From assembly GCF_004102745.1 (NCBI RefSeq), contig NZ_RLII01000032.1, positions 1-34,390 of the forward strand: 34,390 bases of DNA, given 5' to 3'. Positions 9,431 to 17,710 of the stretch are shown here, piece after piece; positions within the stretch are counted from its first letter, which is position 1, and each line of letters begins with the position of its first letter. The position numbers and the translations under genes were made by a program. Below the pieces are notes generated by a model. The model saw only the letters and a list, made by a program, of their open reading frames with translations, ran no database searches and had not been told where the DNA came from. This DNA is from Acetivibrio mesophilus (GTDB taxonomy: Bacteria > Bacillota > Clostridia > Acetivibrionales > Acetivibrionaceae).

Positions 9431-10768
9431 TCAAGACTCGTCCAAAACCTTCTTATACGGCGCAAGCATTCCTTCATTCATTTTATTTCCCATTTTAGAC
9501 TTCATCTTTGGAGATGATATGAGAGCACCTACAAGATACATTTTTAACGCTGTGACTTTTTGCTTTTGAGGGAAGTCATATATTCCATGTTTTTTGTAGA
9601 AGCGATGATCAGCCTTCATCAAACCTCGCATAATCCAGATAAGATCCCTGAAAATCTTCATTCCGCCAACACCATAGAAATTTCTAGGCTGGATGTATTT
9701 ATTAGCGATTGCATAGTCAAGCCTTGCAGCCAGTCTGTCTATTTCTGCATCAGGATTTGCTTCGTCACACGCAACTCCTGCAAGAAAATTCCCCCCAACC
9801 TCGCTTCGCCCTTCAACGATCATCTGCAGATTAGCCTCTGACGAATAATTTCCACTAATCAGGTATCCCATAGGCATACCCATAGTCACTGTTCTATGAC
9901 CATTACAAAACTGCCTGTCATCATACATTTTAAAAATGGAGCCCATAGAATGATCCTTAATAGAAAATGCATATACTATAGCATCTGCAGTCTGAATATT
10001 GTTACGCAGAAAATCATCAAAACCATCCTTATAAATGCATTTTCCTGTAGCCGCACAATTAAAGCAGCCTAAACATCCTCCATGAAAAGGGTACTGGGAA
10101 ATATTTACAATACGACTCTTATACTTAAGAACCGCTCTAAACCTGTCAATCATATCACTAAGCTGCTTATCGTCCTTAGCACAATCTGTAATTATAACTA
10201 CATCTCCACTCTTTTTATCCTGACTTGATGTAACAGGACTAATCGGAAGATGGGTTGGAGCCATCGTACCCTTTGGAATAGTTTCATATACATCATGCTT
10301 CATGCTCCAGCACACATACTCAAAAAACTCCTTTGCAGTTTTTCGTCCATCTTCAGTAAGAAGATCATCCATATCCGCAGATAGTCCCCTAACGTATTTC
10401 ATGCCAAGATCCTGACAATTCTCCTGAATATACTTATGTGCAGTGACATCATAAAAGTGTTTGGAAGTAGTAATCTGAGTAGCAAATTTGCCCGACACAC
10501 TAATGCCGGACGCTTTTAAAAGCTCTATAAACCGATGTAGCTGACTTGGTGCAATAAAGGTATAAACAGGATAAGAGAAAATAATCAAATCTGCACCTGT
10601 TATTGCTTCAGCGGCGGTTGAAAAATCCTTTTCAAAGGATCTAATGTTTTGACCTACACGAAGAAATTGAAATTTGTGCTCGGGAAACTTCTTTTCCAAA
10701 TACAATGAAGTTTGCAATGTAATGCTATATTCGCCTTTAGGGCTACCGTTTAAAACTAAAACTTTCAT
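9431..10768 (-). CDS. Two-domain NAD(P)H-dependent flavoprotein with Isf-like cysteine motif
   Basis: 445 residues with two flavodoxin-like domains in tandem. Domain 1 (1-~165) starts MKVLVLNGSPKG, the phosphate-binding loop of NAD(P)H-dependent FMN reductases, with SYPVYTF further on. Domain 2 (~190-345) starts VVIITDCAKDD and has GGCLGCFNC...KC (C232, C235, C238, C244). This cysteine spacing resembles the compact [4Fe-4S] motif of iron-sulfur flavoproteins. The C-terminal ~100 residues are basic and of unknown role. It probably binds FMN and perhaps an FeS cluster and passes electrons to a small acceptor. Start ATG with AGGAGGT close upstream. Usual family members have one such domain (~180-210 residues), so this looks like an internal duplication or fusion. 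Confidence 0.75.
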   Translation of the reverse strand: MKVLVLNGSPKGEYSITLQTSLYLEKKFPEHKFQFLRVGQNIRSFEKDFSTAAEAITGADLIIFSYPVYTFIAPSQLHRFIELLKASGISVSGKFATQITTSKHFYDVTAHKYIQENCQDLGMKYVRGLSADMDDLLTEDGRKTAKEFFEYVCWSMKHDVYETIPKGTMAPTHLPISPVTSSQDKKSGDVVIITDCAKDDKQLSDMIDRFRAVLKYKSRIVNISQYPFHGGCLGCFNCAATGKCIYKDGFDDFLRNNIQTADAIVYAFSIKDHSMGSIFKMYDDRQFCNGHRTVTMGMPMGYLISGNYSSEANLQMIVEGRSEVGGNFLAGVACDEANPDAEIDRLAARLDYAIANKYIQPRNFYGVGGMKIFRDLIWIMRGLMKADHRFYKKHGIYDFPQKQKVTALKMYLVGALISSPKMKSKMGNKMNEGMLAPYKKVLDES

Positions 10769-11108
10769 ATTCTACCTCCTGTACTTTCCCTTTTCTTATT
10801 ATTCTATCTTCTAGCAAGTACAATCTCCGTAGGTAACTTTCATTCCAATATTTAGGTTTTCTCAAGATATACTAATGCTTATCATCAAAATCGAGCTGTA
10901 TCCCGATTCCTCTTACAAAGGTACCAGAATACAGCACTAATTTCCCCAAAGGTCGGTAAACACCACAAAATTGCATTACGTAAAATTATAAACCATTCGT
11001 AGGACATTTTCAATAGGATAGTAAGAATTTTACAATTAGCAATATACAGGCCTAAATCCACAATGTGGCTTTGGCCTGCATATTTACAGTATCTAAATAT
11101 ACTTATTT
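10769..11108. other. 340-base gap with one hairpin
   Basis: This lies between the flavoprotein start and the blaR1-like stop. CAGGCC...GGCCTG with an inner CCACA/TGTGG stem forms a hairpin at 11047-11078, about 30 bases after the blaR1-like stop on the minus strand. No T run follows, so it is at best a weak terminator or 3' stabiliser. A GTG start overlapping the blaR1-like stop opens a 75-codon frame (11112 down to 10885) with no protein-like character. Confidence 0.4.
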
Positions 11109-13304
11109 TCACTGCACCGAGAATTCTATCTCACCATAAGAATTGACAAGAGTTGCATCTGTAATACCATTTTTCTTTAAATGCTTAGAGAGGTTATCAT
11201 TCATCAGATCGCGGATATCCTGATAATCCGAATAATGCTTAAGGATTTTATCTGCTAGTCCTTTGATTTTCTTACCCGATACCGGCATTGTGCAATATTC
11301 CCTAATAGAAGAAGCAAATTCAGCGCCATCCCTTGCTTGCTCGTATTTCTCAAGGACATACCTGCCGTTATCATCTTTGCGATAGGTAATTGCCACCGGA
11401 ACAATGCTGCCACCTTCTTCCGATAGAGCATTACCAAAAAGCTTATATCTCGCACTGTAAGTGGTTACAAACACCTTTAGCAGATTTTCTTCCTCATAGC
11501 TTCCGAAAATTTTTGGGGCGACAACCGTGAATCCTCCCCTTTCAGGATCTGAATTCATCTCAATTTCTGTGTCATAAACAAGCTTTTCTATTGGATCCTT
11601 ACCGTCATACTCATAATTTGGAAGTTTTATTTCCTGACGGATTGACAGTGCATTATACCATTGCTGTGGAGACAACGATTCATCGGCAACGTTATTTCGT
11701 GCTCCCAAAAGTTCTTTACACAGTAGCATCATGATTTCGCCCCGAAGTCCTTCAGCATTACCAGCCTCAAACTGCGAAAGCATATATTGCAAGGCATCTT
11801 CACCACCATACTTGAAGAAGTTTTCATATTCGTTCTTATGGGCATTGATATAATCCTGTGGATTGGAAGATTCTTTTGGTGATGAAAGTATAACGCTTAG
11901 ATTGACTTCTACAAACTTTTTAATGTCTTTATTTTCGCCAATATTATATGTGCCACTAATTAGCTTGCTAAGTTCTTCTTTGCTTTCGGCAAAATCGCGT
12001 ACATCTTTTCCGCATTGATTATTCGCCCATTCCCGCGTGTACTGTATAGAATATGGGGCTAACCCATCATCAATCCTGAAATTGATATATTCAACATTTC
12101 CAATCAGAGCAAACATAATCATAGCATTATTTTGAAATTGCTGCTGGTTTACTTCACCACTATATAATTTTTTTGTTTCTGCATCTGTTTTCAGATTTAC
12201 AGCTACTCCAAAAGGCTCCTTGTCAGTAAAAAGCTCAAAGGAATCATACGCTATGTCTTCAGGAAACGTTAATAAAAAAATGATACTTCCGACTTTTGAG
12301 TTATTGCCTACATATTCGGTTTTATTTTTTAGAAGCTGCGACAAAAGACTATCATCATCAGGTTTTGCGCTAGCTGGATTTGTTAATAGACCAACCCCAA
12401 CGGCTATGGCTACAACTAGTGCAGTACCAATCAACCAAAAAGTTGGTTTTTTGTAATTTAATACATTCTTGATTCTGTCCTTTACATTTCCCTCGCCAAA
12501 AGCCAGGGGACTTCCATTTAAAATATGTCTTCCGGTTGCAAGCGACAACAACGAAGTAGCATAAGGCTTTTTAATATCTTCATTCATTTCTTTCAATACT
12601 CTTTCGTCACAGGAAAGCTCCATATCCTTGCTCATTAACCTGAACGCAATCCATACAAGAGGATTAAACCAATGTATAGATAATATTAAGAAAGCTAATA
12701 TTTTAATAATATGGTCTTTGCGCTCGAGGTGGACCTGTTCGTGCCGCAAAATATATCTTCTTTCGTTGGCGTCAAGTCCAACCGGTAAATATATCTTGGG
12801 ATTTAATATTCCAAGTACAAAGGGTGTTTTCAAATTCTTAGCTTCGAAGATATTCTTCTCTATTAGCTGTGCGCTTTTTAGCTGTCTTTTTAATTTTAGT
12901 ACTGATGCAAAACTATAAATAAGTAATGCTACTATACCTAAAATCCAGATATATGCTCCTATTATTGCAAAAATTTGTAGAGGGTTTACACTTTCCCCAA
13001 TGGACGGTGAAGGAAGTGATTTGCTCACAAAAGAATCTATTACTTCTATACCGCTATCAATCTTAGGGCTTTGCTGATAGATGATGTCATGAGGTATTGG
13101 CGCAGCATTCATATTCCGCGGCATAAGACTAAACATACTTTCAAACGAAAACGGAATTATGAGACGAAAAGCAACCACTCCCCATAGGGCATAGGAGATG
13201 AATTTTGGAGCCTTTTTTAGTATTAGTCTGGCAAGTATGACACATAGGATTACATAGCTTGCCGTAAGGCTCATGTTTAAGACAGATAGGAATAATTCAC
13301 CCAT
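11109..13304 (-). CDS. BlaR1/MecR1-type M56 metalloprotease sensor
   Basis: 731 residues. The N-terminal part has transmembrane segments at ~5-30, ~37-55 and ~108-135. A cytoplasmic zinc protease domain follows with HEQVH (H188-E189-x-x-H192) and a downstream acidic ELSCDERV (229-236). A further transmembrane helix (~288-309) leads to a large outer domain (316-731). M56 proteins of this kind sense a signal outside and trigger cleavage or release of the partner repressor, here the BlaI-like protein encoded two bases upstream. The outer domain lacks the SxxK, SxN and KTG motifs of a penicillin-binding sensor as far as I can see, so the inducer is probably not a beta-lactam. Translation is coupled to the blaI-like gene; its AAGGAGGTG lies inside the end of that gene. 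Confidence 0.85.
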   Translation of the reverse strand: MGELFLSVLNMSLTASYVILCVILARLILKKAPKFISYALWGVVAFRLIIPFSFESMFSLMPRNMNAAPIPHDIIYQQSPKIDSGIEVIDSFVSKSLPSPSIGESVNPLQIFAIIGAYIWILGIVALLIYSFASVLKLKRQLKSAQLIEKNIFEAKNLKTPFVLGILNPKIYLPVGLDANERRYILRHEQVHLERKDHIIKILAFLILSIHWFNPLVWIAFRLMSKDMELSCDERVLKEMNEDIKKPYATSLLSLATGRHILNGSPLAFGEGNVKDRIKNVLNYKKPTFWLIGTALVVAIAVGVGLLTNPASAKPDDDSLLSQLLKNKTEYVGNNSKVGSIIFLLTFPEDIAYDSFELFTDKEPFGVAVNLKTDAETKKLYSGEVNQQQFQNNAMIMFALIGNVEYINFRIDDGLAPYSIQYTREWANNQCGKDVRDFAESKEELSKLISGTYNIGENKDIKKFVEVNLSVILSSPKESSNPQDYINAHKNEYENFFKYGGEDALQYMLSQFEAGNAEGLRGEIMMLLCKELLGARNNVADESLSPQQWYNALSIRQEIKLPNYEYDGKDPIEKLVYDTEIEMNSDPERGGFTVVAPKIFGSYEEENLLKVFVTTYSARYKLFGNALSEEGGSIVPVAITYRKDDNGRYVLEKYEQARDGAEFASSIREYCTMPVSGKKIKGLADKILKHYSDYQDIRDLMNDNLSKHLKKNGITDATLVNSYGEIEFSVQ

Positions 13305-13306
13305 TA

Positions 13307-13669
13307 TTACACCTCCTTGTACTCATCAATCAACCTTTTCAATTCTTCAGCCTGATGTTTGCTAATTTTTTTACCGCTGATAAAAGCTGTTAAAAACTTC
13401 GGCAAAGACCCTCCAAAGGTATCTTCAACAAAAGTTACACTTTGCTTGGCATAATATTCATCCTTTGTAATTAGAGATGTAACCACAGCATTTTCATTTT
13501 GAAAAAAGCCCTTTTCACATAGCTTTTTGAGTACCGTATATGTTGTGGATTTTTTCCAATTCATTTCTTTTTCACACAATTTAACAAGCTCACCAGAACC
13601 AATCGGCTCGTTCTGCCAAATTAATTCTGCAAACCTTTTTTCACTTTCAGCAAGTTTATATTCCTTCAT
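13307..13669 (-). CDS. BlaI/MecI/CopY-family transcriptional repressor
   Basis: 121 residues. A winged-helix DNA-binding domain fills ~1-75: EKRFAELIWQNEPIGSGELV, then WKKSTTYTVLKKLCEKGFF, the recognition helix and wing of the family. The dimerisation part includes LTAFISGKKIS, close to the site where relatives are cleaved. Start chosen at ATG 13669, because AAGGAGG lies 5-7 bases upstream; an upstream in-frame codon at 13693 has no such site. It is the first gene of a two-gene operon with the M56 sensor and probably represses its own promoter through the dyad at 13713-13729. Confidence 0.9.
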   Translation of the reverse strand: MKEYKLAESEKRFAELIWQNEPIGSGELVKLCEKEMNWKKSTTYTVLKKLCEKGFFQNENAVVTSLITKDEYYAKQSVTFVEDTFGGSLPKFLTAFISGKKISKHQAEELKRLIDEYKEV

Positions 13670-13711
13670 GTTAATCCTCCTTGGTCTATTCAATATCGAC
13701 TCTATATTATT

Positions 13712-13740
13712 AGTCTATAACAAATAGACCAAATAGTCAA
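13712..13740 (-). promoter_or_regulatory. Promoter and operator of the BlaI/BlaR1-type operon
   Basis: On the minus strand TTGACT (13740-13735), a 17-base spacer and TAGACT (13717-13712). A perfect dyad GTCTAT-5-ATAGAC (13713-13729) covers the spacer and part of the -10. GGTCTATT recurs at 13683-13690 and GACTC nearby, suggesting further half sites. A repressor bound here would block RNA polymerase. The BlaI-like protein is the obvious candidate, since this family binds such short dyads. Confidence 0.65.
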
Positions 13741-13802
13741 TGGAAAAACGAATAAATATATGGGATATCAAAGAAGTATGTTTGACAAAAGCTTACTTTA
13801 TG

Positions 13803-14714
13803 TTATTCGGAAGCATCGCTCCAATTTGGATTGAACCTGAACAGCTTCGAAGGCCTATGCCCTGCATCTTTGGTATATTCATTTGTTTCAATCACCATAT
13901 CGGCTATCTTTCTTCTGAAGTTGGCTTTTAACAGCTCCCTATCCAAGATCACCTCGTATACCTGTTGAAGCTCCGTCAAAGTAAACCTTTCCGGCATAAG
14001 GTTAAAAGCTATATCCGTATACTCAATTTTATTGCGCAGCCTTTCAATGGCGTACTCTATAATCTTTGCATGGTCGAAGGCGATACCGTTTGACTCAACG
14101 ACTTCTCTTTCCGTTCTGGATATTTTACCCTCAACAGTTTTTACAGTCTTTATAACCGCTGAAATATTATCCTCTTCGTTGGATAGCCTTAAGTTAAACA
14201 ATCGTTGCAAAATATATCCCTTTTCGGTTAGAGTTTTCTGCTCCTGATATAAATTACATGATACAGTAAACCATTTTGCATCATCTGCATCATCGTTAGC
14301 CCTAACATCTAGATTGGAACTGTCCACCAACGCCATATAGGAAACGCTTATCACCCTTGTGCGCGGATCTCTGTCCACATCTCCCCAAGTATAAAGCTGC
14401 TCCATATATATATTGTCAATATTTGTCTCCTCTTTTAGTTCCCTCAAAGCTCCTTCTTCCACGCTCTCATCCATTTGTATAAAACCACCGGGAAGAGCCC
14501 ATTGTCCTATGTACGGGTGGTCCGCTCTCTTAATCATCAATAATCGTAAAACCTTTTCTGGAAGCTTTCTATAATTCTCCTTCTTTTCATCAGTCACTGT
14601 AAAAATCAGCATATCCACTGACATTGATGGCCTCTCAAATTTGCTTGCGTCATAAGCTGCTAAAAACTGCTCCTCGGTAAGTCCTTGCTTATTAAGTATT
14701 TTAGATTCGCTCAT
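13803..14714 (-). CDS. Nudix hydrolase with winged-helix C terminus (NrtR-like)
   Basis: 303 residues. Residues ~30-165 are a Nudix domain with an intact box: G77, E83 and RELKEE (91-96), the Mg2+-binding helix. Residues ~210-300 (RLRNKIEYTDIAFNLMPERFTLTELQQVYE split over two helices, then NFRRKI) match the winged-helix tail of NrtR-type regulators of NAD metabolism, where ADP-ribose is the ligand. The intact Nudix box means it could also hydrolyse ADP-ribose or similar nucleotides. Start at ATG 14714 with GAGGTG upstream; a longer in-frame form from 14756 has no ribosome site and lies close to the promoter. No NAD genes are adjacent, so the target is open. It may bind the direct repeats in its own promoter. 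Confidence 0.85.
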   Translation of the reverse strand: MSESKILNKQGLTEEQFLAAYDASKFERPSMSVDMLIFTVTDEKKENYRKLPEKVLRLLMIKRADHPYIGQWALPGGFIQMDESVEEGALRELKEETNIDNIYMEQLYTWGDVDRDPRTRVISVSYMALVDSSNLDVRANDDADDAKWFTVSCNLYQEQKTLTEKGYILQRLFNLRLSNEEDNISAVIKTVKTVEGKISRTEREVVESNGIAFDHAKIIEYAIERLRNKIEYTDIAFNLMPERFTLTELQQVYEVILDRELLKANFRRKIADMVIETNEYTKDAGHRPSKLFRFNPNWSDASE

Positions 14715-14750
14715 TGTTTCACCTCGAATTTGAAATTTGAACTTTGATAT

Positions 14751-14797
14751 TATCATTATGTTAGTATCATTATATTCATTTAGCTCAACTTTGTCAA
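14751..14797 (-). promoter_or_regulatory. Consensus promoter with direct-repeat operator, Nudix gene
   Basis: On the minus strand a perfect TTGACA (14797-14792), exactly 17 bases, and a perfect TATAAT (14774-14769). Two exact copies of ATAATGATA (14773-14765 and 14759-14751) are spaced 14 bases apart. The first overlaps the -10 box and the second covers the start region. A perfect promoter with such repeats is expected to be held down by a repressor. Confidence 0.75.
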
Positions 14798-14863
14798 GAC
14801 CTGGCCAAATCCATTTCTATTCCTTTTACTTAGCTCTCCGACCTCTGCATTAACCGGCCTTAA

Positions 14864-14924
14864 ATAAAAGCTCGGCATATCGAGTCCCTTCGCTTTTGCT
14901 TCTTTCATTTCACTCCAAGAGGCT
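14864..14924 (-). repeat. Dispersed terminator-associated repeat, copy A
   Basis: One of three copies in the window (others at 33099-33159 and 34084-34145). On the minus strand it reads GCCTCTTGGAGTGAAATG, then the invariant core AAAGCGAAGGGACTCGAT, then a small CTCG...CGAG hairpin and CTTTTAT. The in-frame peptide is SWSEMKEAKAKGLDMPSFY. It follows the hsp20 terminator hairpin and ends ~70 bases before the Nudix promoter. A 68-codon frame (14986 down to 14780) runs through the terminator, the repeat and the -35 box; I do not count it as a gene. Confidence 0.8.
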
Positions 14925-14963
14925 AAAAAATCCAAACAGGCTCCACCTACACGGTAGAGCCTG
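14925..14963 (-). terminator. Terminator of hsp20
   Basis: CAGGCTC (14937-14943) pairs with GAGCCTG (14957-14963), with an inner TAC/GTA. On the minus strand a T-rich TTTGGATTTTTT follows. It lies 23 bases after the hsp20 stop codon. Confidence 0.75.
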
Positions 14964-14985
14964 CTCCCTTTATTATTATTTGCCA

Positions 14986-15441
14986 TTAAGAAATATCAAT
15001 TCTTTTTCCTTTTGAGCGATTTTCTTCTTTCTTCGGCAATATCAATGTCAAAACTCCCTTTTCATGTTTTGCCGTAATCCTGTCACTATCAACATTCTCA
15101 ATGTTAAAGGACCTTGTCATTGAACTTGCCCTTCTTTCTTTCCTTAGATAATTATCCTTTTTTACCTCTGTCTGCTCATCCCATTTTGTACTTATTGTAA
15201 GTGTGTCGCCATTGACTTCAATATTAATGTTCTCTTTATTTATTCCCGGCATATCAGCTTCAAGTACATATTCTTTATCATTTTCACTAATATCTACTCT
15301 CATCTGACTGCCACCGCCGTAAAATGTAGGAAACATCCCGCCATTGAAAAAGTCATCAAAAAAGCTGTCCATATCGAAGAATTCTCCGTTTCTCCTTTGA
15401 ATACCCATTCCTCTTCTGCCAAAAGGTACTATTCCGAACAT
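14986..15441 (-). CDS. Hsp20-family small heat shock protein
   Basis: 151 residues. A short glycine- and phenylalanine-rich N-terminal arm (MDSFFDDFFNGG) is followed by the alpha-crystallin domain (~45-140), which contains MPGINKENINIEVNGDTLTI (domain core) and the signature KGVLTLILPK. The C terminus has an I-x-I-like RIDIS that docks subunits into oligomers. These proteins hold unfolding proteins in solution without ATP. Start chosen at ATG 15441, since GGAGGTG lies just upstream; a longer frame to 15489 lacks a site and would overlap the leader. A near-perfect CtsR operator stands upstream of its promoter, so it should be induced by heat or protein damage. Confidence 0.92.
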   Translation of the reverse strand: MFGIVPFGRRGMGIQRRNGEFFDMDSFFDDFFNGGMFPTFYGGGSQMRVDISENDKEYVLEADMPGINKENINIEVNGDTLTISTKWDEQTEVKKDNYLRKERRASSMTRSFNIENVDSDRITAKHEKGVLTLILPKKEENRSKGKRIDIS

Positions 15442-15473
15442 AAATAACACCTCCAAATTTTTTATATCGATTA

Positions 15474-15555
15474 TTTGACCTTTAAGCATCTCTCTATATT
15501 ATTTATACAATTTCCCGGTCAGAATATCAACTTTCGACTTTGACTTTCTTTGACT
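15474..15555 (-). promoter_or_regulatory. hsp20 promoter with CtsR operator
   Basis: On the minus strand TTGATA (15530-15525), 17 bases, TATAAA (15507-15502). Just upstream, AGTCAAA-GAA-AGTCAAA (15555-15539) fits the CtsR heptad operator RGTCAAA-NAN-RGTCAAA exactly. A further GGTCAAA half site lies in the leader (15480-15474). No CIRCE element is seen, so class III (CtsR) control is predicted. Confidence 0.8.
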
Positions 15556-15651
15556 TTTAATTTATATTCATGGTGATTGAACTCTATTTTCTTTATCAAT
15601 CTCAAAATATCTCGGTCTTTCTATCTAAATCTATTTTCCTTTTGTTTTCGG

Positions 15652-15700
15652 AGAAAAAACAAGAATGGCCTTGCTGTAAATATACCAGTCAAAGCCATTC
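15652..15700 (-). terminator. Terminator of the acyl-CoA synthetase gene
   Basis: GAATGGC (15663-15669) pairs with GCCATTC (15694-15700), with partial inner pairing. On the minus strand TTGTTTTTT follows. It starts 30 bases after the stop codon at 15731. Confidence 0.7.
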
Positions 15701-15730
15701 CAAATTAAAATATAACATAAAAGGTATTTA

Positions 15731-17365
15731 TCAACTCTCTATTTCGGCCCCTACCAAGCCTGTCACACCGTACTTCTCCCTCAAGCGGGGCTTTTCAATC
15801 TTTCCGGTAGGATTTCTCGGAACTTTATCAAAAATAATTTTTCGCGGACGTTTGTAACGCGGCAATGAGATACAAAATTCATTTATCTCTTCTTCGGTAC
15901 ACTGGCAATCCGGTTTTAACTCTATGATAGCGGCCGATATTTCTCCCAGACGCTTATCAGGCAGTCCAATGACCGCTACATCCTTGATTGCTTCATGTGC
16001 CCGGAGGAAATCCTCAATCTGTACGGGATAAATATTCTCTCCTCCGCTGATAATTACATCTTTCTTACGGTCTACCAAGAAAATAAAGCCATCTTCATCC
16101 ATTCGGGCCATGTCTCCGGTCAGAAGCCAGCCATCCTTGATTACTGCTGCAGTCGCTTCGGGATCCTTATAATAGCATTTCATCACACCAGGACCCTTAA
16201 CGGCAAGCTCTCCTACCTCTCCCTGACTTACAGGGCATCCCTTTTCGTCTAGTATTTTAGCTTCCCAATTATAACCCGGCACACCTATGGCACCTACTTT
16301 ATGTATATGCTCAACTCCTAAGTGAACACATCCTGGTCCGGCAGACTCACTCAACCCATAGTTGGTATCATAAAGATGATTCGGAAAATACTTTTTCCAA
16401 CGATGGATCAAACTTGGCGGCACCGGCTGTGCCCCAATATGCATAAGTCTCCATTGGGAAAGATCATAATCTTCAAGTTTCACATCTCCCCTGTCGATGG
16501 CATCCAGAATATCCTGTGCCCATGGAACCAAAAGCCATACGATTGTAATTTTCTCTTCGGATACGGTTTTTAATACCCATTCCGGCTTTATCCCTCTAAG
16601 CAATACTGCTTTGCTACCGGCCAAGAGACTTCCGAACCAGTGCATCTTCGCACCGGTATGATAAAGAGGCGGAATACATAAGAAATTATCCTCACGGGTT
16701 TGTCCATGATGTTTTTGCTCCGTATAGCAAGCTGATACTAAGCTACCGTGGGTATGTAAAATTGCCTTTGGAAACCCAGTTGTTCCCGATGAGAAATATA
16801 TTGCTGCATCGTCATCATCTGTTATTTCAATGTTTGGTGCTTCGGAAGAACAATTCGCGGTGAGACGGTCATAGTTTTCAGCAAAAGAAGGACGATTTTC
16901 TCCTGCAAAGAACAGTGTTTTTACTTTAGGTATTTGGTCATAAATATTTTCCACACGACCTATAAATTCCGGACCAAAAATCAAAGCTATGGAATCGGAT
17001 AAGTTAAGGCAGTATTTTATTTCCTCGGCTGTATAGCGGAAGTTCATTGGCACCGCAACAGCACCAGACTTCAATATTCCGAAATAAATCGGCAGCCATT
17101 CCAGACAATTCATCAAAAGTATAGCCACCTTATCGCCTTTTTTAATTCCTCTTTTTATCAAGAGATTTGCAAATCGATTTGCTTTCTCTTCAAAAACACG
17201 CCATGTCATATCTCTCCGGTATTCCCCTGCTGGATTGTTTTCGATGAGTTCGTACTCACGCCATATGACATTATGGCTTTCCTGAAGATCGAGATTAATC
17301 TCTGTCAGGCATTTTTCATGACCGTACATCGCAGCATTACGCGATAAAAATTCAGTGATGGGCAT
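15731..17365 (-). CDS. AMP-forming acyl-CoA synthetase/ligase (ANL superfamily)
   Basis: 544 residues, normal family length. The ATP-binding loop YFSSGTTGFPK, the YGLSESAGPG motif, TGDMARMDEDGF, the hinge region DRKKDVIISGGENIYP and the C-terminal catalytic lysine motif NPTGKIEKPRLR are all present. The enzyme activates a carboxylic acid as acyl-AMP and transfers it to CoA. The acid cannot be read from sequence; a medium- or long-chain fatty acid or an aromatic acid are the usual substrates. Start chosen at ATG 17365 with CGGAGG upstream; a longer form beginning at 17392 would include the ribosome site. It stands alone, between hsp20 and the trailer end of the CRISPR array. Confidence 0.88.
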   Translation of the reverse strand: MPITEFLSRNAAMYGHEKCLTEINLDLQESHNVIWREYELIENNPAGEYRRDMTWRVFEEKANRFANLLIKRGIKKGDKVAILLMNCLEWLPIYFGILKSGAVAVPMNFRYTAEEIKYCLNLSDSIALIFGPEFIGRVENIYDQIPKVKTLFFAGENRPSFAENYDRLTANCSSEAPNIEITDDDDAAIYFSSGTTGFPKAILHTHGSLVSACYTEQKHHGQTREDNFLCIPPLYHTGAKMHWFGSLLAGSKAVLLRGIKPEWVLKTVSEEKITIVWLLVPWAQDILDAIDRGDVKLEDYDLSQWRLMHIGAQPVPPSLIHRWKKYFPNHLYDTNYGLSESAGPGCVHLGVEHIHKVGAIGVPGYNWEAKILDEKGCPVSQGEVGELAVKGPGVMKCYYKDPEATAAVIKDGWLLTGDMARMDEDGFIFLVDRKKDVIISGGENIYPVQIEDFLRAHEAIKDVAVIGLPDKRLGEISAAIIELKPDCQCTEEEINEFCISLPRYKRPRKIIFDKVPRNPTGKIEKPRLREKYGVTGLVGAEIES

Positions 17366-17710
17366 TTTCTTTTTCCTCCGTTCTACCAACACAACCTAAA
17401 AACTGTGCATTTATTTTAATTAATAAAGCCATACTACATAAGTAATAAAAGCTACTATAATTATAAAGCGATGAAAATAATTAATCAATAGCTTAAATTT
17501 TTTTAACCGCAGTAAATTCATGAGCCCACGTCCTTCAATATGGTCACGTTCTCTAGGAGCTTTTGCTAGGTAAATACAGGAGATAGGTGTAGTAATAATG
17601 GTAGGAGTCTGTATATGCCCCTAAAGGCTTTAGTGAGAGATTTAGATAGGCATAATAACAGATTACGATATGACTCTTTCTTTTTTTTAATATGACATTT
17701 TCACGACATT
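17366..17710. other. 345-base AT-rich gap on the trailer side of the array
   Basis: No gene is visible. An inverted repeat TATGCC (17614-17619) / GGCATA (17649-17654) with inner CTAAA/TTTAG could fold at the end of the crRNA precursor, but no T run follows. No promoter facing the array is evident. Confidence 0.4.

Noticed and set aside
11047-11078. Hairpin after the blaR1-like gene as a terminator
   Set aside because: There is no T run on the minus strand, so it is recorded only as a hairpin.
10885-11112. 75-codon frame with a GTG overlapping the blaR1-like stop
   Set aside because: The overlap suggests coupling, but there is no ribosome site and the composition is that of non-coding AT-rich DNA with a hairpin inside.
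14780-14986. 68-codon frame overlapping the hsp20 stop codon
   Set aside because: It runs through the hsp20 terminator and ends over the Nudix -35 box, and lacks its own ribosome site. It is better explained by repeat copy A. A conserved peptide cannot be fully excluded because the frame is kept in all copies.
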